Shown in pieces: positions 41,818-51,182 of a stretch of 57,367 nucleotides of DNA (positions are counted from its first letter, which is position 1; each line of letters starts with the position of its first letter). The stretch comes from Desulfobulbaceae bacterium. GTDB taxonomy: Bacteria > Desulfobacterota > Desulfobulbia > Desulfobulbales > Desulfocapsaceae. A model generated the notes under the pieces. It did no database searches, was not told the DNA's origin, and was given only the letters and a program-made list of their open reading frames with translations. The translations under genes and the position numbers were made by a program. Where the stretch lies: NCBI GenBank assembly GCA_031287565.1, contig JAITSS010000077.1:1-57367 (forward strand), read 5' to 3'.

Positions 41818-42424
41818 TGGTCTGATTTTTGTGCTTTCCGCGCCATCCGGGGCGGGCAAAGGAACGGTGCTGAAACAGGTGATGGAGCGAGTGCCGGGGC
41901 TGGCGCTGTCCATTTCGCATACCACCCGCGCCTCGCGTTCAGGTGAAGCGGATGGGGTGCATTACCATTTCACCGACCGCGATGAATTCCGGACGATGAT
42001 CGCGCGGGGCGATTTCCTTGAATGGGCGGAAGTGCATGGCAACATGTACGGCACCAGTCGCTGGGCGCTAGAAACATTGCTTGCCCAAGGGTTGGATGTG
42101 GTTCTGGAAATTGATGTCCAGGGGGCTGGGCAAGTGTTGCGAAAAATGCCCGCGCCGCCCGTGACCGTCTTTCTCATCCCGCCCAGTTTGGCCGAAATGG
42201 AGCGTCGTTTGCGAGCGCGGGCGACGGAAAACGAGGGCGCGCTCAGTTTGCGTCTGGCTAATGCTGAACAGGAGATGCGGGTTGTGGCCGACTATGAATA
42301 TTTGGTGGTCAACGACCGAGTGGAAGACGCGGCGCGGCAGCTTGCGGCGATCATCTACGCCGAGCGGGCGAAACACCGCCGTCTGCTTTCCGGCGCGCCA
42401 GCGCCGCTGTGGAGTGGACGATGA
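41810..42424 (+). CDS. gmk: Guanylate kinase
   Basis: The 204-residue enzyme phosphorylates GMP to GDP. It shows the P-loop SAPSGAGKGT, the GMP-binding SHTTRASRSGEADGVHYHF, FLEWAEVHGNMYGTSR, and VLEIDVQGAGQV. ATG 41810 is preferred because GGAGG lies 6 bases upstream. It overlaps remA by 8 bases and its stop overlaps the rlmB-like start as ATGA, so the cluster is tightly coupled. Confidence 0.96.
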   Translation: MSSGLIFVLSAPSGAGKGTVLKQVMERVPGLALSISHTTRASRSGEADGVHYHFTDRDEFRTMIARGDFLEWAEVHGNMYGTSRWALETLLAQGLDVVLEIDVQGAGQVLRKMPAPPVTVFLIPPSLAEMERRLRARATENEGALSLRLANAEQEMRVVADYEYLVVNDRVEDAARQLAAIIYAERAKHRRLLSGAPAPLWSGR

Positions 42425-43254
42425 GTGGCGCGTCGCCGCTTGCGGGGAAGTCGGCGCCGCATCGTGTCGAACGCAAAATTCCCATGTCCGACGACCTGAT
42501 TTGGGGCACGCATCCGGTGATGGCGGCGCTCGCCGACAGCCCGGATAAAATCGCCGAAATTATCCTCGTTCAGGATCGCAAAGGGAAGAAACAGCGGGAA
42601 ATCATCGATATGGCGGCGAGTCGCCGGGTGCGTTTGCATTTCTGCGCCGCCCTGCGGTTGACCGGTGAAGGCGCGGCTGAGGCCCGACATCAGGGTGTGG
42701 TCGCGAGAATGGCCGCGAGAGAATTCCTGCCTTTTTCTGATGTGCTGACCATGGCGTCTCAGGCGATTGCCGCCGGGCATTCTCCATTGCTGGTGGCCGC
42801 CGACAACCTCAATGATCCGAGAAACCTGGGCGCGATTGCTCGCTCGGCTTTGGCCGCTGGGGTCATGGCGCTTATTGTGCCCAAAGACCATTGCGCGCCG
42901 GTCAGCGGCCTGGCCGCCAAATCGGCCGTCGGCGCGTTTGAAAAATTGCCGGTCTGTCAGGTGACGAATCTGGCCCAATCTTTGAAAGCGCTGAAAAAGG
43001 TCGGGTTGTGGAATTTCGCCGCCGCCAGCGGCGCGGCGTCAACCTGTCTCTATGACGCCGATCTACGGCTGCCCGCCTGTGTGGTGGTGGGCGGCGAGGG
43101 TGAAGGAATACGTCCGCTGGTGCTGCGTCAGTGTGATTGGCGGATAGCCATTCCGATGGCGGACGGGGTCGAATCACTCAACAGTTCGGTGGCGGCGGCG
43201 GTCATTCTTTTTGAAGCCCGCCGCCAGCGGGATTTTGCGCCGAAAGCGGCTTGA
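42421..43254 (+). CDS. rlmB: TrmH-family 2'-O-ribose methyltransferase (RlmB-like)
   Basis: The 277-residue protein has an N-terminal substrate-binding domain (LIWGTHPVMAALAD) and a SPOUT methyltransferase domain with the three TrmH motifs: NLNDPRNLGAIARSA, VVVGGEGEGIRPLV and IPMADGVESLNSSVAAAVILFE. RlmB methylates G2251 of 23S rRNA; sequence alone does not settle which RNA is modified. Translation is coupled to gmk through an ATGA overlap. It ends 68 bases from the convergent S1-domain gene. Confidence 0.9.
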   Translation: MSGASPLAGKSAPHRVERKIPMSDDLIWGTHPVMAALADSPDKIAEIILVQDRKGKKQREIIDMAASRRVRLHFCAALRLTGEGAAEARHQGVVARMAAREFLPFSDVLTMASQAIAAGHSPLLVAADNLNDPRNLGAIARSALAAGVMALIVPKDHCAPVSGLAAKSAVGAFEKLPVCQVTNLAQSLKALKKVGLWNFAAASGAASTCLYDADLRLPACVVVGGEGEGIRPLVLRQCDWRIAIPMADGVESLNSSVAAAVILFEARRQRDFAPKAA

Positions 43255-43322
43255 TGGCGATGGCGACGAAGTGACCGGCGGCCTGGCGCTCGGCGCGGCT
43301 GCCAGGATCCGCCTTTGCCAAA

Positions 43323-44525
43323 TTAACGGCGTTTGCCAGTTTTCCCTTGTTTTTCCGCCAACTTGGCCTGTAAGAGAGCGCCGAAACCGCCGATCTGCGA
43401 CGCTGCTTCTTTCCGGCTTTGCCGCTGGAATTGCCGAAATTCCTCGCGTCCTTCCTCTTCTTTCTTCTCCGGACTGACATAACCGCTGGGGGCCAGACTG
43501 ACGCGCCGCTCTTGCGGTTGGATTTCCTCGATGGTGACTTCAATCTGCTGGCCTTCTTCCAGCGCTTCCCTGGGATGATGGATTTTCTTGCCCGCGCCGA
43601 GCTTTGAGATGTGCACCAGGCCATCGACGCCCGGCATCAGTGTGACGAACGCGCCAAAGGGGGTCAATCGCGCCACCGTTCCAGTCAGGGTTTCGCCAAT
43701 TGTCAGCCGCGCCGCCGCTTCCTGCCAAGGATCAGCCAGGGTTTCTTTGTACGAGAGGGAAATTTTTCCGTTGTCCCAGTCGAGTTTTTTCACCAGCACC
43801 CGCGCCTTTTGCCCGATATGGAAAATATCGTTTGGCGTATCACCGCGATTCCACGACATTTCGCTGAGAGGAATCAGGCCGTCCGTGCCGCCCAGATCAA
43901 CAAAAACGCCAAAATCGCGGATTGAACTGACTTCGCCTTCAACCGTGTCGCCTTCCTTCAAATTCCGACGCAGGTCCTCGCGCCGGGCGGCTTGCTCTTC
44001 TTCTTGTAAGGCGCGCGCCGACAACACGATGTTGCGGCCATTTTCGCCATAGCGGCTGATGCGGAAGGAAAGCGTCTGGCCGATGTAGGCGGTGGGGTCG
44101 GCCAGACGGCGCAAACCGATCTGTGAATATGGGCAGAATGCGCGAACGGCGCCCAAAGCGATTTCAAATCCGCCCTTAATTTCGGCCTTGACCACGCCCT
44201 CAACCGGGATGCCGTTCTCAAAGGCTTCTTCCAGATGCGCCGAGCCGCGTCCGCCGATTCGCGTGGTAAACGGCTGCGCGCCAGCGCGGGCGGCCAGGGC
44301 GTAAACCGCGACACTGTCGCCAATCGCCACGGTCATCTCGCCGTTTTCATCACGCAACTCAGCGGCGTCAATCACCCCTTCGCTCTTCGCGCCGACATCG
44401 AGAAAAACCGCTTCGCCACTGAAACCGACGACGGTGGCGGTGAGCTTCTGGCCGGGTTTGACGCGGCGGATTTTTTTGTTGTCTTCGGATTTCAGCAGTT
44501 CGGCGAAACTTAGGGCTTCTTCCAT
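43323..44525 (-). CDS. S1-domain RNA-binding protein (ribosomal protein S1-like, four repeats)
   Basis: The 400-residue protein has four S1 repeats, near residues 24-95, 105-175, 190-260 and 275-345. The last two are the best conserved (GEVSSIRDFGVFVDLGGTDGLIPLSEMSW and GTVARLTPFGAFVTLMPGVDGLVHISKL). The tail is charged and rich in Lys and Glu. Ribosomal protein S1 in proteobacteria usually has six repeats, so this is either a shorter S1 paralogue or an RNA-binding protein of other function. It is 33 bases downstream of lolA on the same strand. Confidence 0.87.
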   Translation of the reverse strand: MEEALSFAELLKSEDNKKIRRVKPGQKLTATVVGFSGEAVFLDVGAKSEGVIDAAELRDENGEMTVAIGDSVAVYALAARAGAQPFTTRIGGRGSAHLEEAFENGIPVEGVVKAEIKGGFEIALGAVRAFCPYSQIGLRRLADPTAYIGQTLSFRISRYGENGRNIVLSARALQEEEQAARREDLRRNLKEGDTVEGEVSSIRDFGVFVDLGGTDGLIPLSEMSWNRGDTPNDIFHIGQKARVLVKKLDWDNGKISLSYKETLADPWQEAAARLTIGETLTGTVARLTPFGAFVTLMPGVDGLVHISKLGAGKKIHHPREALEEGQQIEVTIEEIQPQERRVSLAPSGYVSPEKKEEEGREEFRQFQRQSRKEAASQIGGFGALLQAKLAEKQGKTGKRR

Positions 44526-44558
44526 GGCGTCACTCTTTCTGTTTGGCGATTGTAAATG

Positions 44559-45251
44559 CTATTGCCTGATGATTTCTGTGCCTGACGGCGGGTTGAAGGA
44601 AAATAGTTGCCGGGCCGCCGAAGCGGCAAGACCGGCCAGGGCGTCCGGCCTGATGGCGGAAATGGCAAGCGTCGTGCGAGTGTCGAGATGGTCGCGGATG
44701 ACGATGCGCTCAATCAGCGACTCGGCATTGACCCACAGGTGAATGTCCTCCACCTGCGCCTGGTCTTTTTTCGGCTTCAGTTTGATGATTTTCACCGCCG
44801 CCTTCGCATAATCCTGGAGGCCGTATTCCTCGTCGGCGGGCAGGATATAGAAATCCCGCTCAAGATTGCCGCGACCGCTGAAAAACGAATAGGTCAATTC
44901 CTGGTCGAGGGCATCGGAATCGCTGATGATCATCTGCTTCAATTCGGCGAAATACATCGATAATTCGCGTCCGTCGCTGACGAATACTTGTTGCGGAGCG
45001 GCATAGTTCCAGCGCATCCGTCCGCCATCTTGCCCTTTAAGAAACCAGGCTTCTCCAGAGGCTGTTTTGTCGCGTCCGGCCATCTGGCCGGTGACGTTTT
45101 GCTGGAAACGAAAATTGAGGCTGGTCATGTGATCATAGCGACTTTGCAGACGACGGGCAATGTCGGTTGGGTATTCGATTTGGCCGATTGCCGCCTGACA
45201 GAGCAGCGTCAGCAGGATGAGCGGCGGCAGAATAAAGCGTGATATGTTCAT
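44559..45251 (-). CDS. lolA: Outer-membrane lipoprotein carrier protein LolA
   Basis: The 230-residue protein has a signal peptide (residues 1-23) and the LolA fold: LQSRYDHMTSLNFRFQQNVTG, GEAWFLKGQDGGRMRWNYAAPQQVFVSDGRELSMYF, and RIVIRDHLDTRTTLAIS. It carries lipoproteins across the periplasm from LolCDE to the outer membrane. The start overlaps the murI stop by four bases (ATGA). The window also encodes several likely lipoprotein clients, such as pal. Confidence 0.9.
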   Translation of the reverse strand: MNISRFILPPLILLTLLCQAAIGQIEYPTDIARRLQSRYDHMTSLNFRFQQNVTGQMAGRDKTASGEAWFLKGQDGGRMRWNYAAPQQVFVSDGRELSMYFAELKQMIISDSDALDQELTYSFFSGRGNLERDFYILPADEEYGLQDYAKAAVKIIKLKPKKDQAQVEDIHLWVNAESLIERIVIRDHLDTRTTLAISAIRPDALAGLAASAARQLFSFNPPSGTEIIRQ

Positions 45252-46027
45252 ACCAAGTCGAGGGTCATAGGGCGGTGGAAGATCGTTTCGGCGATCTTTT
45301 GCACCGATTCGGTGCGGTCGGTGACAAAAAAGCGATTCTCACCGCCGATGTTTAAACTTTGGGCCAGTGTCGCGTTGTCGTTCAAAGTTTTTTTCAGGAA
45401 GGAGGCGGCGGCCAGCGATGAATCGATTAAGCGCGTCTTTTTGCCGATGCGCGGCTGAATCAGAGACGCCAACAGTGGATAATGGGTGCAGCCGAGCACC
45501 AAGGTGTCGATGCGCTGGTCTTTTAACGGATGCAGGTAGCGGCGAACGATCATCTTAGTTTCCTGGCGGTTCAGCCAGCCTTCTTCGACCAAGGGCACAA
45601 GGAGCGGACAGGCTTTCTGGAAAACCCGGCAGCCGGGACGCGCTTGCCTAAGCAATTTTTCATACATGGCGCTGCGCACGGTGGCGCCAGTGCCAATCAC
45701 GCCGATACGGCCGCTGACGCTGGCCTGGGCCGCTTCCGCCACCGCCGGGCTGATTACCTCGAAGATCGGCGTGGCGAACTCACGGCGCAGGATTTCCGTG
45801 GCCACGCTCGACGCGGTGTTGCAGGCGATGACGATGAGCGTCGCGCCGCGTTCAAGCAAAAAACGGACATTGCGGCGGGAATATTCGACGATGGTGTCGG
45901 CGCTTTTCGTGCCGTAGGGGGTGCGGGCGATGTCGCCAAGGTAGAGAATCGGGTAGCCGGGCAGAAACTGTTCCACCGCCCTTGCGACCGTCATGCCGCC
46001 CACGCCCGAATCGAAAATACCAATCAT
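45248..46027 (-). CDS. murI: Glutamate racemase
   Basis: The 259-residue enzyme makes D-glutamate for peptidoglycan. It begins MIGIFDSGVGGMTVARAVEQFLP and has both catalytic cysteines, in VIACNTASS and VLGCTHYPLL, plus YLGDIARTPYG. The length is normal. It is translationally coupled to lolA. The gene upstream on the same strand is the EamA transporter, 127 bases away, so a promoter may lie in that space. Confidence 0.96.
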   Translation of the reverse strand: MIGIFDSGVGGMTVARAVEQFLPGYPILYLGDIARTPYGTKSADTIVEYSRRNVRFLLERGATLIVIACNTASSVATEILRREFATPIFEVISPAVAEAAQASVSGRIGVIGTGATVRSAMYEKLLRQARPGCRVFQKACPLLVPLVEEGWLNRQETKMIVRRYLHPLKDQRIDTLVLGCTHYPLLASLIQPRIGKKTRLIDSSLAAASFLKKTLNDNATLAQSLNIGGENRFFVTDRTESVQKIAETIFHRPMTLDLV

Positions 46028-46154
46028 GGAAGGAAATCAACCGCCGGGAAAGAGAAACGGAGGAAAGACCGGAAATTCTTATAATGGCGTCCGCCAAGGG
46101 TAGGCGACTATACCCGAAAGACATGCCAGCAACAAGGCGGAAGGTGAAAGCCTG

Positions 46155-47060
46155 TCAATGTCCATGCCGCGCCAGAATCAGCACCGCCGCGATGATGACG
46201 AGGCCGCCCACGCACTTCGCCCAGCCGAGCGGTTCGTGGAACAGAACTGTTGCCAGCGCCACGGTCAGAACCGGCTCAAGAGTGGCGACGGTGGCGGCGT
46301 CAGCCGGTGAAAGGCGGGCCAGCCCAGCAAAAAAAGCGACCATGGCCAGCACGGTGGCGATGAAGACAATGCCGAATATCGCCAGCCAGCCTGCGCCTGT
46401 TGTCGGCATCGCCCAGCCCTGCCACAGGGCGGCTACGTCGAAGACCGCCGCCGCCGCCAGACAGATAATCGTGACGCTGCCCAGGGCGTCTTCGTTTCGC
46501 AGCACCCGGCTCCCAACCAAAAGATACACGGCATAGGTCACAGCCGCGCCGATTCCCAACATGATGCCGACCGGGCGGCCTTCCTGACCACCGCCGATGA
46601 TCAGCGCGGTGCCGAACAGGGCCGCGACCACCGCCGCGATTTGGGTCGGACGGATTTTTTCGCCGAAAAACAAAGCGCCGAAGATCAGGACCAAAGCCGG
46701 GTACAGATAGAGCAGCAGGGAAACCAGACCGGCGGAGGCGTATTTGAGGGCGGCGAAAAAACAAAACGATTGCCCGACGTAGGCCAAAGCGCCCAGGGAG
46801 ATAAGCGTCGGCAATCGGCGGCGATCCGGCCAGGGCTGCTTGCGCAGGCGCATGATGCCGCACAAAGTCAAAGCGGCCAGTGTGAAACGTAGCGCCAGCA
46901 TGGTGCCGACGCCAACACCGTCGGCATAGGCGTACTTGATAAAAATCGGCAGAAAAGAAAAGGCCAGAGCCGACAGGGCGACCAGCAAAACGCCTTCGGC
47001 GCGGCCGCCTGCGGGGAATTTTTTCATATTTGTCGCCGTGTCGGGCCGGAAGCGGCTCAT
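46155..47060 (-). CDS. EamA/DMT-family membrane transporter
   Basis: The 301-residue protein has about ten membrane segments arranged as two EamA repeats (ALAFSFLPIFIKYAYADG and LKYASAGLVSLLLYLYPALVLIFGALFFGEK in the first; AADAATVATLEPVLTVALATVLFHEPLG in the second). DMT exporters of this kind move amino acids or other metabolites; the substrate cannot be predicted. The start could be ATG 47060 or ATG 47027; neither has a strong Shine-Dalgarno. It begins 5 bases after the J-domain gene ends. Confidence 0.9.
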   Translation of the reverse strand: MSRFRPDTATNMKKFPAGGRAEGVLLVALSALAFSFLPIFIKYAYADGVGVGTMLALRFTLAALTLCGIMRLRKQPWPDRRRLPTLISLGALAYVGQSFCFFAALKYASAGLVSLLLYLYPALVLIFGALFFGEKIRPTQIAAVVAALFGTALIIGGGQEGRPVGIMLGIGAAVTYAVYLLVGSRVLRNEDALGSVTIICLAAAAVFDVAALWQGWAMPTTGAGWLAIFGIVFIATVLAMVAFFAGLARLSPADAATVATLEPVLTVALATVLFHEPLGWAKCVGGLVIIAAVLILARHGH

Positions 47061-47065
47061 TTGAG

Positions 47066-47845
47066 TCAGTCGCTGTCGGTTTGTGGTTTCATAACCAGCA
47101 GCAGAAAGAGATCGCCTTTGCCGGCCCGGCCATGGCCGCGCAGTCGCAGTTTTTGGCCAGGTTTGCTGCCAGGCGGAATGTTGACTTTTAAGCGCTTGTG
47201 TTCGACCGATTGCGAATAGACGTGGATAGTCTTGCCGACGGCGAATTCGAGGTCGGTGAGAACTATCCGAAATGTAACATTTTTTTCCGGCGGTTGAACA
47301 TCTTCGGGCGCGGCTGGGTCTTTTTTGCTGGCGATGAGATTTTTTACCGCCGCTCCGGCTGTGACCAGAAGTGGCGCGGCCTTCAGCAGACGATGACCGG
47401 CGCGGCCAGCCGGGCCTAAAAGCTTCAAGCCGCCGATGGAGGCGAAGAGAAAAAATCCGGAGATGACCGCGCCGCCCTTGCCGCCGAAAAAGCTTTTTTT
47501 GACAAAATTTGGGTCATGGCGCAGCCCGGCTTTCTGAAATTCCTGCAAGACGGAGCGCAGGGTTTGGCGGAATTCTGGTTTGGAAAAGAGGCCGCGCAGA
47601 ATATCTTCCTGGCGGAAGGCGGTGAAAACGCCGCCGCTTTTCATGGTTGCGTCGTATTGGTGACGTTTTTGCGGGTCGCCCAAAACGCCGTAGGCTTCGG
47701 CGATTTCCAGAAATATCCGTTCCGCCGCCGGGCTGCCCTGATTGCGGTCAGGATGAAATTTCATGGCTAGACGGCGATAGCCGTGACGGATTTCCTCACT
47801 GTCGCAGTTTTCGTCAACTTCCAGAATACGGTAGTAATTTTTCAT
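47066..47845 (-). CDS. J-domain protein with central hydrophobic segment
   Basis: The 259-residue protein has an N-terminal J domain (MKNYYRILEVDENCDSEEIR, HPD at residues 31-33). A central Gly/Ala-rich hydrophobic stretch at about residues 125-170 may insert in the membrane. The C-terminal part resembles one DnaJ C-terminal beta domain (FAVGKTIHVYSQSVEHKRLKVNIPPGSKPGQKLRLRGHG). No zinc-finger region is present, so this is not classical DnaJ. It would recruit Hsp70 to a site of action, possibly at the membrane. It begins 25 bases after the YkgJ-like gene. Confidence 0.88.
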   Translation of the reverse strand: MKNYYRILEVDENCDSEEIRHGYRRLAMKFHPDRNQGSPAAERIFLEIAEAYGVLGDPQKRHQYDATMKSGGVFTAFRQEDILRGLFSKPEFRQTLRSVLQEFQKAGLRHDPNFVKKSFFGGKGGAVISGFFLFASIGGLKLLGPAGRAGHRLLKAAPLLVTAGAAVKNLIASKKDPAAPEDVQPPEKNVTFRIVLTDLEFAVGKTIHVYSQSVEHKRLKVNIPPGSKPGQKLRLRGHGRAGKGDLFLLLVMKPQTDSD

Positions 47846-47870
47846 GAAATATTGAGAACGTGGTTGGGAT

Positions 47871-48470
47871 TCACTCTTTCAACGCATCAAGATAGCCCGC
47901 CGTCGCCACTTTCAGCAAGGCCCGGCGCATGGCCTGGTTGATGGGTAGCCGCGTCGCGCCTTCCGCCGGATCGAGAGTGGTAAGACGCATGGCGAATTCG
48001 CTGAAAAAGGGCATGGTCGCCGCCGCCGCGACCGCCAGTCGGTATTCATCGCCGTCTCCCAGAGCAAAGGCCCGCTTCATCAGGCGGCAGAGGGCCAGTC
48101 GCGGCGTGTTCAGGCGGTCGCGCTGGCCGGAAAAGCCGAACATGCGGCAGATGAGGGGCCGGGTTTCATAGCGGAGGCAACCCCAACTGTGTCGCGATTC
48201 GTGGCCTTCGGCATAAAAAATGCAGTGTTTTCGCTGAGATGGCAACGCTTCTATCGTGTCGAGCGTCGCCGGGCCGAGACCTTGCGCGAAGAGGGATAGG
48301 GCCAGCGGCAGGCATTCGATGACCGTCGCTTCAACCTGGTCGCTGGCGCAGCACTGGCCGCAGAAACGCGGGCAGGCGAGGCCGCTTTCGTTTTGAAAGG
48401 CCGTCACCGCCTCGTCAATATCGCGATAAATCGCCATGACCGCAGCGGCAAGATCGGTGAGCCGTGTCAT
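47871..48470 (-). CDS. YkgJ-type Cys-cluster protein
   Basis: The 199-residue protein has the Zn/Fe-binding Cys pattern of the YkgJ family: CPRFCGQCC near residue 33, CIFYAEG and WGCLRYETRPLICRMFGFSG in the middle, then CRLMKRAF. Members are proposed metal-binding proteins, sometimes tied to flagellin or other protein modification, but the role is not established. It starts 9 bases after livF and probably shares its transcript. Confidence 0.82.
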   Translation of the reverse strand: MTRLTDLAAAVMAIYRDIDEAVTAFQNESGLACPRFCGQCCASDQVEATVIECLPLALSLFAQGLGPATLDTIEALPSQRKHCIFYAEGHESRHSWGCLRYETRPLICRMFGFSGQRDRLNTPRLALCRLMKRAFALGDGDEYRLAVAAAATMPFFSEFAMRLTTLDPAEGATRLPINQAMRRALLKVATAGYLDALKE

Positions 48471-48479
48471 GAAACGGCC

Positions 48480-49187
48480 TCACATGCCCAGGTAGGCGCT
48501 TTGCACTTTTTCGTTGGCGGCCAGTTCGCGCCCGGTACCGGTGACGATGATTTCGCCGTTTTCCAGGACATAGCCGCGATGGGCGACGCGCAACGCCTTT
48601 CTGGCGTTCTGTTCGACGAGAAAAATGGTTGTTCCCCGCTCTCGGTTGAGCCGCTCGATAATGGCAAATATCTGCTTGATCAGCAGTGGCGCCAGGCCCA
48701 TGGATGGCTCATCGAGCAGCAACATTTTCGGCCTGGCCATCAAAGCGCGCGACATGGCCAACATCTGTTGCTCGCCGCCGGAAAGCGCGCCGCCATGTTG
48801 GCGCTGACGCTTTTCAAGGATCGGGAACAGCGTGTAGACAAATTCCAGGTCGCGTTTAACACCATCTTTATCGCGGCGAAGAAAGGCGCCCATATCCAGA
48901 TTTTCCTTCACAGTCAGAAGTGGGAAAATATGGCGGCCCTCTGGTACCTGGCTGAGACCGAGCCTGACAATATTGTCGGGCGCTTCGCCCTGAATCTCCC
49001 GGCCATTCAGCAGAATTTTGCCGCCCCGGCAGGGGACGAGTCCGGAGATGGTCATGAGCGTCGTGCTCTTGCCCGCGCCGTTGGCGCCAATCAGCGTGAC
49101 AATCTCTCCCTCGCTGATCACCAGACTGATGTCTTTAATGGCCAGGATATTGCCGTATCCGGCGCGGACATGCTCAAGCCGCAGCAT
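48480..49187 (-). CDS. livF: Branched-chain amino-acid ABC transporter ATPase LivF
   Basis: The 235-residue ATPase has Walker A GANGAGKST, the LivF-type QVPEGRHIFPLLTVKENL, signature LSGGEQQML and Walker B LLLDEPSMGLAP. It pairs with LivG to power uptake. The start overlaps livG by 14 bases. It is the final liv gene of the operon livK-H-M-G-F. Confidence 0.96.
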   Translation of the reverse strand: MLRLEHVRAGYGNILAIKDISLVISEGEIVTLIGANGAGKSTTLMTISGLVPCRGGKILLNGREIQGEAPDNIVRLGLSQVPEGRHIFPLLTVKENLDMGAFLRRDKDGVKRDLEFVYTLFPILEKRQRQHGGALSGGEQQMLAMSRALMARPKMLLLDEPSMGLAPLLIKQIFAIIERLNRERGTTIFLVEQNARKALRVAHRGYVLENGEIIVTGTGRELAANEKVQSAYLGM

Positions 49188-49968
49188 CGTCTTCCTCTCC
49201 GAGATAGGCTTTGATCACCGCCGGATTGGCGCGGATGGCGGCGGGCGGGCCGCAGGCGATGCGCTTGCCATAATCCATAACATAAATCCGCTGTGACAGA
49301 CTCATGACCAGCTTCATGTCGTGTTCAATCAAGAGAACCGCCTGGCCATCCGCCGATATTTGTTGGATCAGGCGGGTGAGTTCCACCGTTTCCCGTGGAT
49401 TCATGCCGGCCGCCGGTTCATCAAGCAGCAAAAGCGCCGGTTCGGTGGCCAGGGCGCGGGCGATTTCCAGCCTGCGTTGCGCGCCGTAACTGAGGCTGTC
49501 GGCGAATTCGCCCGCAAAATCGGCAAGCCCGACTTTTCGTAGCAGGGCGAAACTCTTCATGGTGATGTCGCGCTCTTCGCGGCGGGTGGCTGGTGGGCGG
49601 AAAATCGCGCCAAGAATGAAGGACTTGGCGCGGCAGTGGCGGCCAATCATCACATTTTCTAAAACCGTCATGCGGCCAAAGAGACGGATATTCTGAAAGG
49701 TGCGGGCCAGACCGCGTTCCACAATTTTATTTGGTTTCAGACCATTTAAGTGGCAGGGTTTTTTCCCCGGCGCGTTCAGGATGATGTCGCCGCCGGTTGG
49801 CGTGTACATGCCGGTCAGGCAATTGAACAACGTGGTTTTGCCCGCGCCGTTCGGGCCGATAAGCGCCACGATTTCCCCCTCGCCCACCTCCAGATCGACC
49901 CCGGCCAGCGCCTGGACGCCGCCAAAGGTCATGCGTAAGGCCGAAACCTGCAAAATGGGTTGGCTCAT
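49174..49968 (-). CDS. livG: Branched-chain amino-acid ABC transporter ATPase LivG
   Basis: The 264-residue ATPase has Walker A GPNGAGKTT, the LivG-type RTFQNIRLFGRMTVLENVMIG, signature LSYGAQRRLEIA, Walker B LLLDEPAAGMNP and the C-terminal MDYGKRIACGPP segment. It overlaps livM by four bases upstream and livF by 14 downstream. The signature has Tyr in place of the second Gly, as in other LivG proteins. Confidence 0.96.
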   Translation of the reverse strand: MSQPILQVSALRMTFGGVQALAGVDLEVGEGEIVALIGPNGAGKTTLFNCLTGMYTPTGGDIILNAPGKKPCHLNGLKPNKIVERGLARTFQNIRLFGRMTVLENVMIGRHCRAKSFILGAIFRPPATRREERDITMKSFALLRKVGLADFAGEFADSLSYGAQRRLEIARALATEPALLLLDEPAAGMNPRETVELTRLIQQISADGQAVLLIEHDMKLVMSLSQRIYVMDYGKRIACGPPAAIRANPAVIKAYLGEEDDAAA

Positions 49969-51179
49969 GGCCTATCATCCGTCAGGTTTTCGAGAGGATA
50001 GCGGCTCTTTATAGTTGGGATCAGCCCCTGCGGGCGAAAGATCATCATGAGGACAAGGATCGCGCCGAAGGCCAGCATCCGGTATTCCGACAGGGCGCGC
50101 AGATATTCAGGCAACAGCACAAGAATCAACGCGCCGCAGACCACGCCGACAATCGATCCCATGCCGCCCAAAACGACAATCGACAAGATGATGACGGATT
50201 CTAGAAAAGTGAAACTGGCTGGGTTGATGAAGGTGGTTTTCGCCGCGAAGACCACGCCCATGCCGCCGGCCCAGAACGCGCCCAGGGCGAAGGCCGCGAG
50301 CTTGGTTTTTTGTTTGTCGATACCCATTGCCTGACATGCTATTTCGTCTTCTCGCAAGGCGATCCAGGCGCGGCCAATCCGCGAATCCCGCAGGCGGTTG
50401 ACCACGAAGATGGTGGCGATGACAAAGACAATCATGATGAAATACAGGAAGAGGATCGATTGGTCGAGGCTGAGCGTCATGCCGAAAAAGCCGGGTCGTG
50501 GAATATTTGCGATGCCGCTTGGCCCCTGGGAAAATTCACCCCAGTTTTCCAGCGCCAGACGGATGATTTCGCCAAATCCCAAGGTGACGATGGCCAGATA
50601 GTCGCCGCGCAGCCGTAAAACCGGAAAACCCAGGCAGATGCCACCCAAAGCGGCCAGGCAAGCGCCCAGTGGCAGAGACTGCCAGAAACCCAGGCCGAAA
50701 TGCAGATGCAGAAGGGCGTAGGTGTAAGCGCCGATGGCGTAAAAGGCGACGAAACCGAGGTCAAGCAGGCCGGCCATGCCGACGACGATGTTCAGCCCCA
50801 GACCCAGCACCACATAGATCAGGGCGGTGATCATGATGTTGGTTTGGTAGGACGAGGCGAAAAAAGGGAAGAGGATGGCGGCGGCAAGCAAAATGCCCAG
50901 GAAGGCGCGGCGCTGGCCGCTATGGTCAAGGATGCGGTGGATGAAAGAACCGCCGTCGTTGGAAGGACCTAGAGCCGGATGCTTGGCCCGGTAATTTTTC
51001 CACAGGCGCAGGGCCAGGCAGACAAAAAACGAGCAGGCGCCGACCCAGACCGCGTTTCGCCAGCGCCAGATGACAGTCTGGCCGATGGGGTCAGCTTTTA
51101 TGACCATGATTGGAAAGGTCAGGAACACGAACCACAAGGCGGCGCGCAGGGCGAATCTGATTTCAGCGAGAATCGGCAT
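49965..51179 (-). CDS. livM: Branched-chain amino-acid ABC transporter permease LivM
   Basis: The 404-residue permease has two extra N-terminal membrane segments and then the standard LivM core: YVVLGLGLNIVVGMAGLLDLGFVAFYAIGAYTYAL, GDYLAIVTLGFGEIIRLAL, and the coupling loop RIGRAWIALREDEIACQAMGID. The conserved SVIILSIVVLGGMGSIVGVV lies near the C terminus. It forms the membrane channel with LivH, which ends 3 bases upstream. Confidence 0.95.
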   Translation of the reverse strand: MPILAEIRFALRAALWFVFLTFPIMVIKADPIGQTVIWRWRNAVWVGACSFFVCLALRLWKNYRAKHPALGPSNDGGSFIHRILDHSGQRRAFLGILLAAAILFPFFASSYQTNIMITALIYVVLGLGLNIVVGMAGLLDLGFVAFYAIGAYTYALLHLHFGLGFWQSLPLGACLAALGGICLGFPVLRLRGDYLAIVTLGFGEIIRLALENWGEFSQGPSGIANIPRPGFFGMTLSLDQSILFLYFIMIVFVIATIFVVNRLRDSRIGRAWIALREDEIACQAMGIDKQKTKLAAFALGAFWAGGMGVVFAAKTTFINPASFTFLESVIILSIVVLGGMGSIVGVVCGALILVLLPEYLRALSEYRMLAFGAILVLMMIFRPQGLIPTIKSRYPLENLTDDRP

Positions 51180-51182
51180 TGT

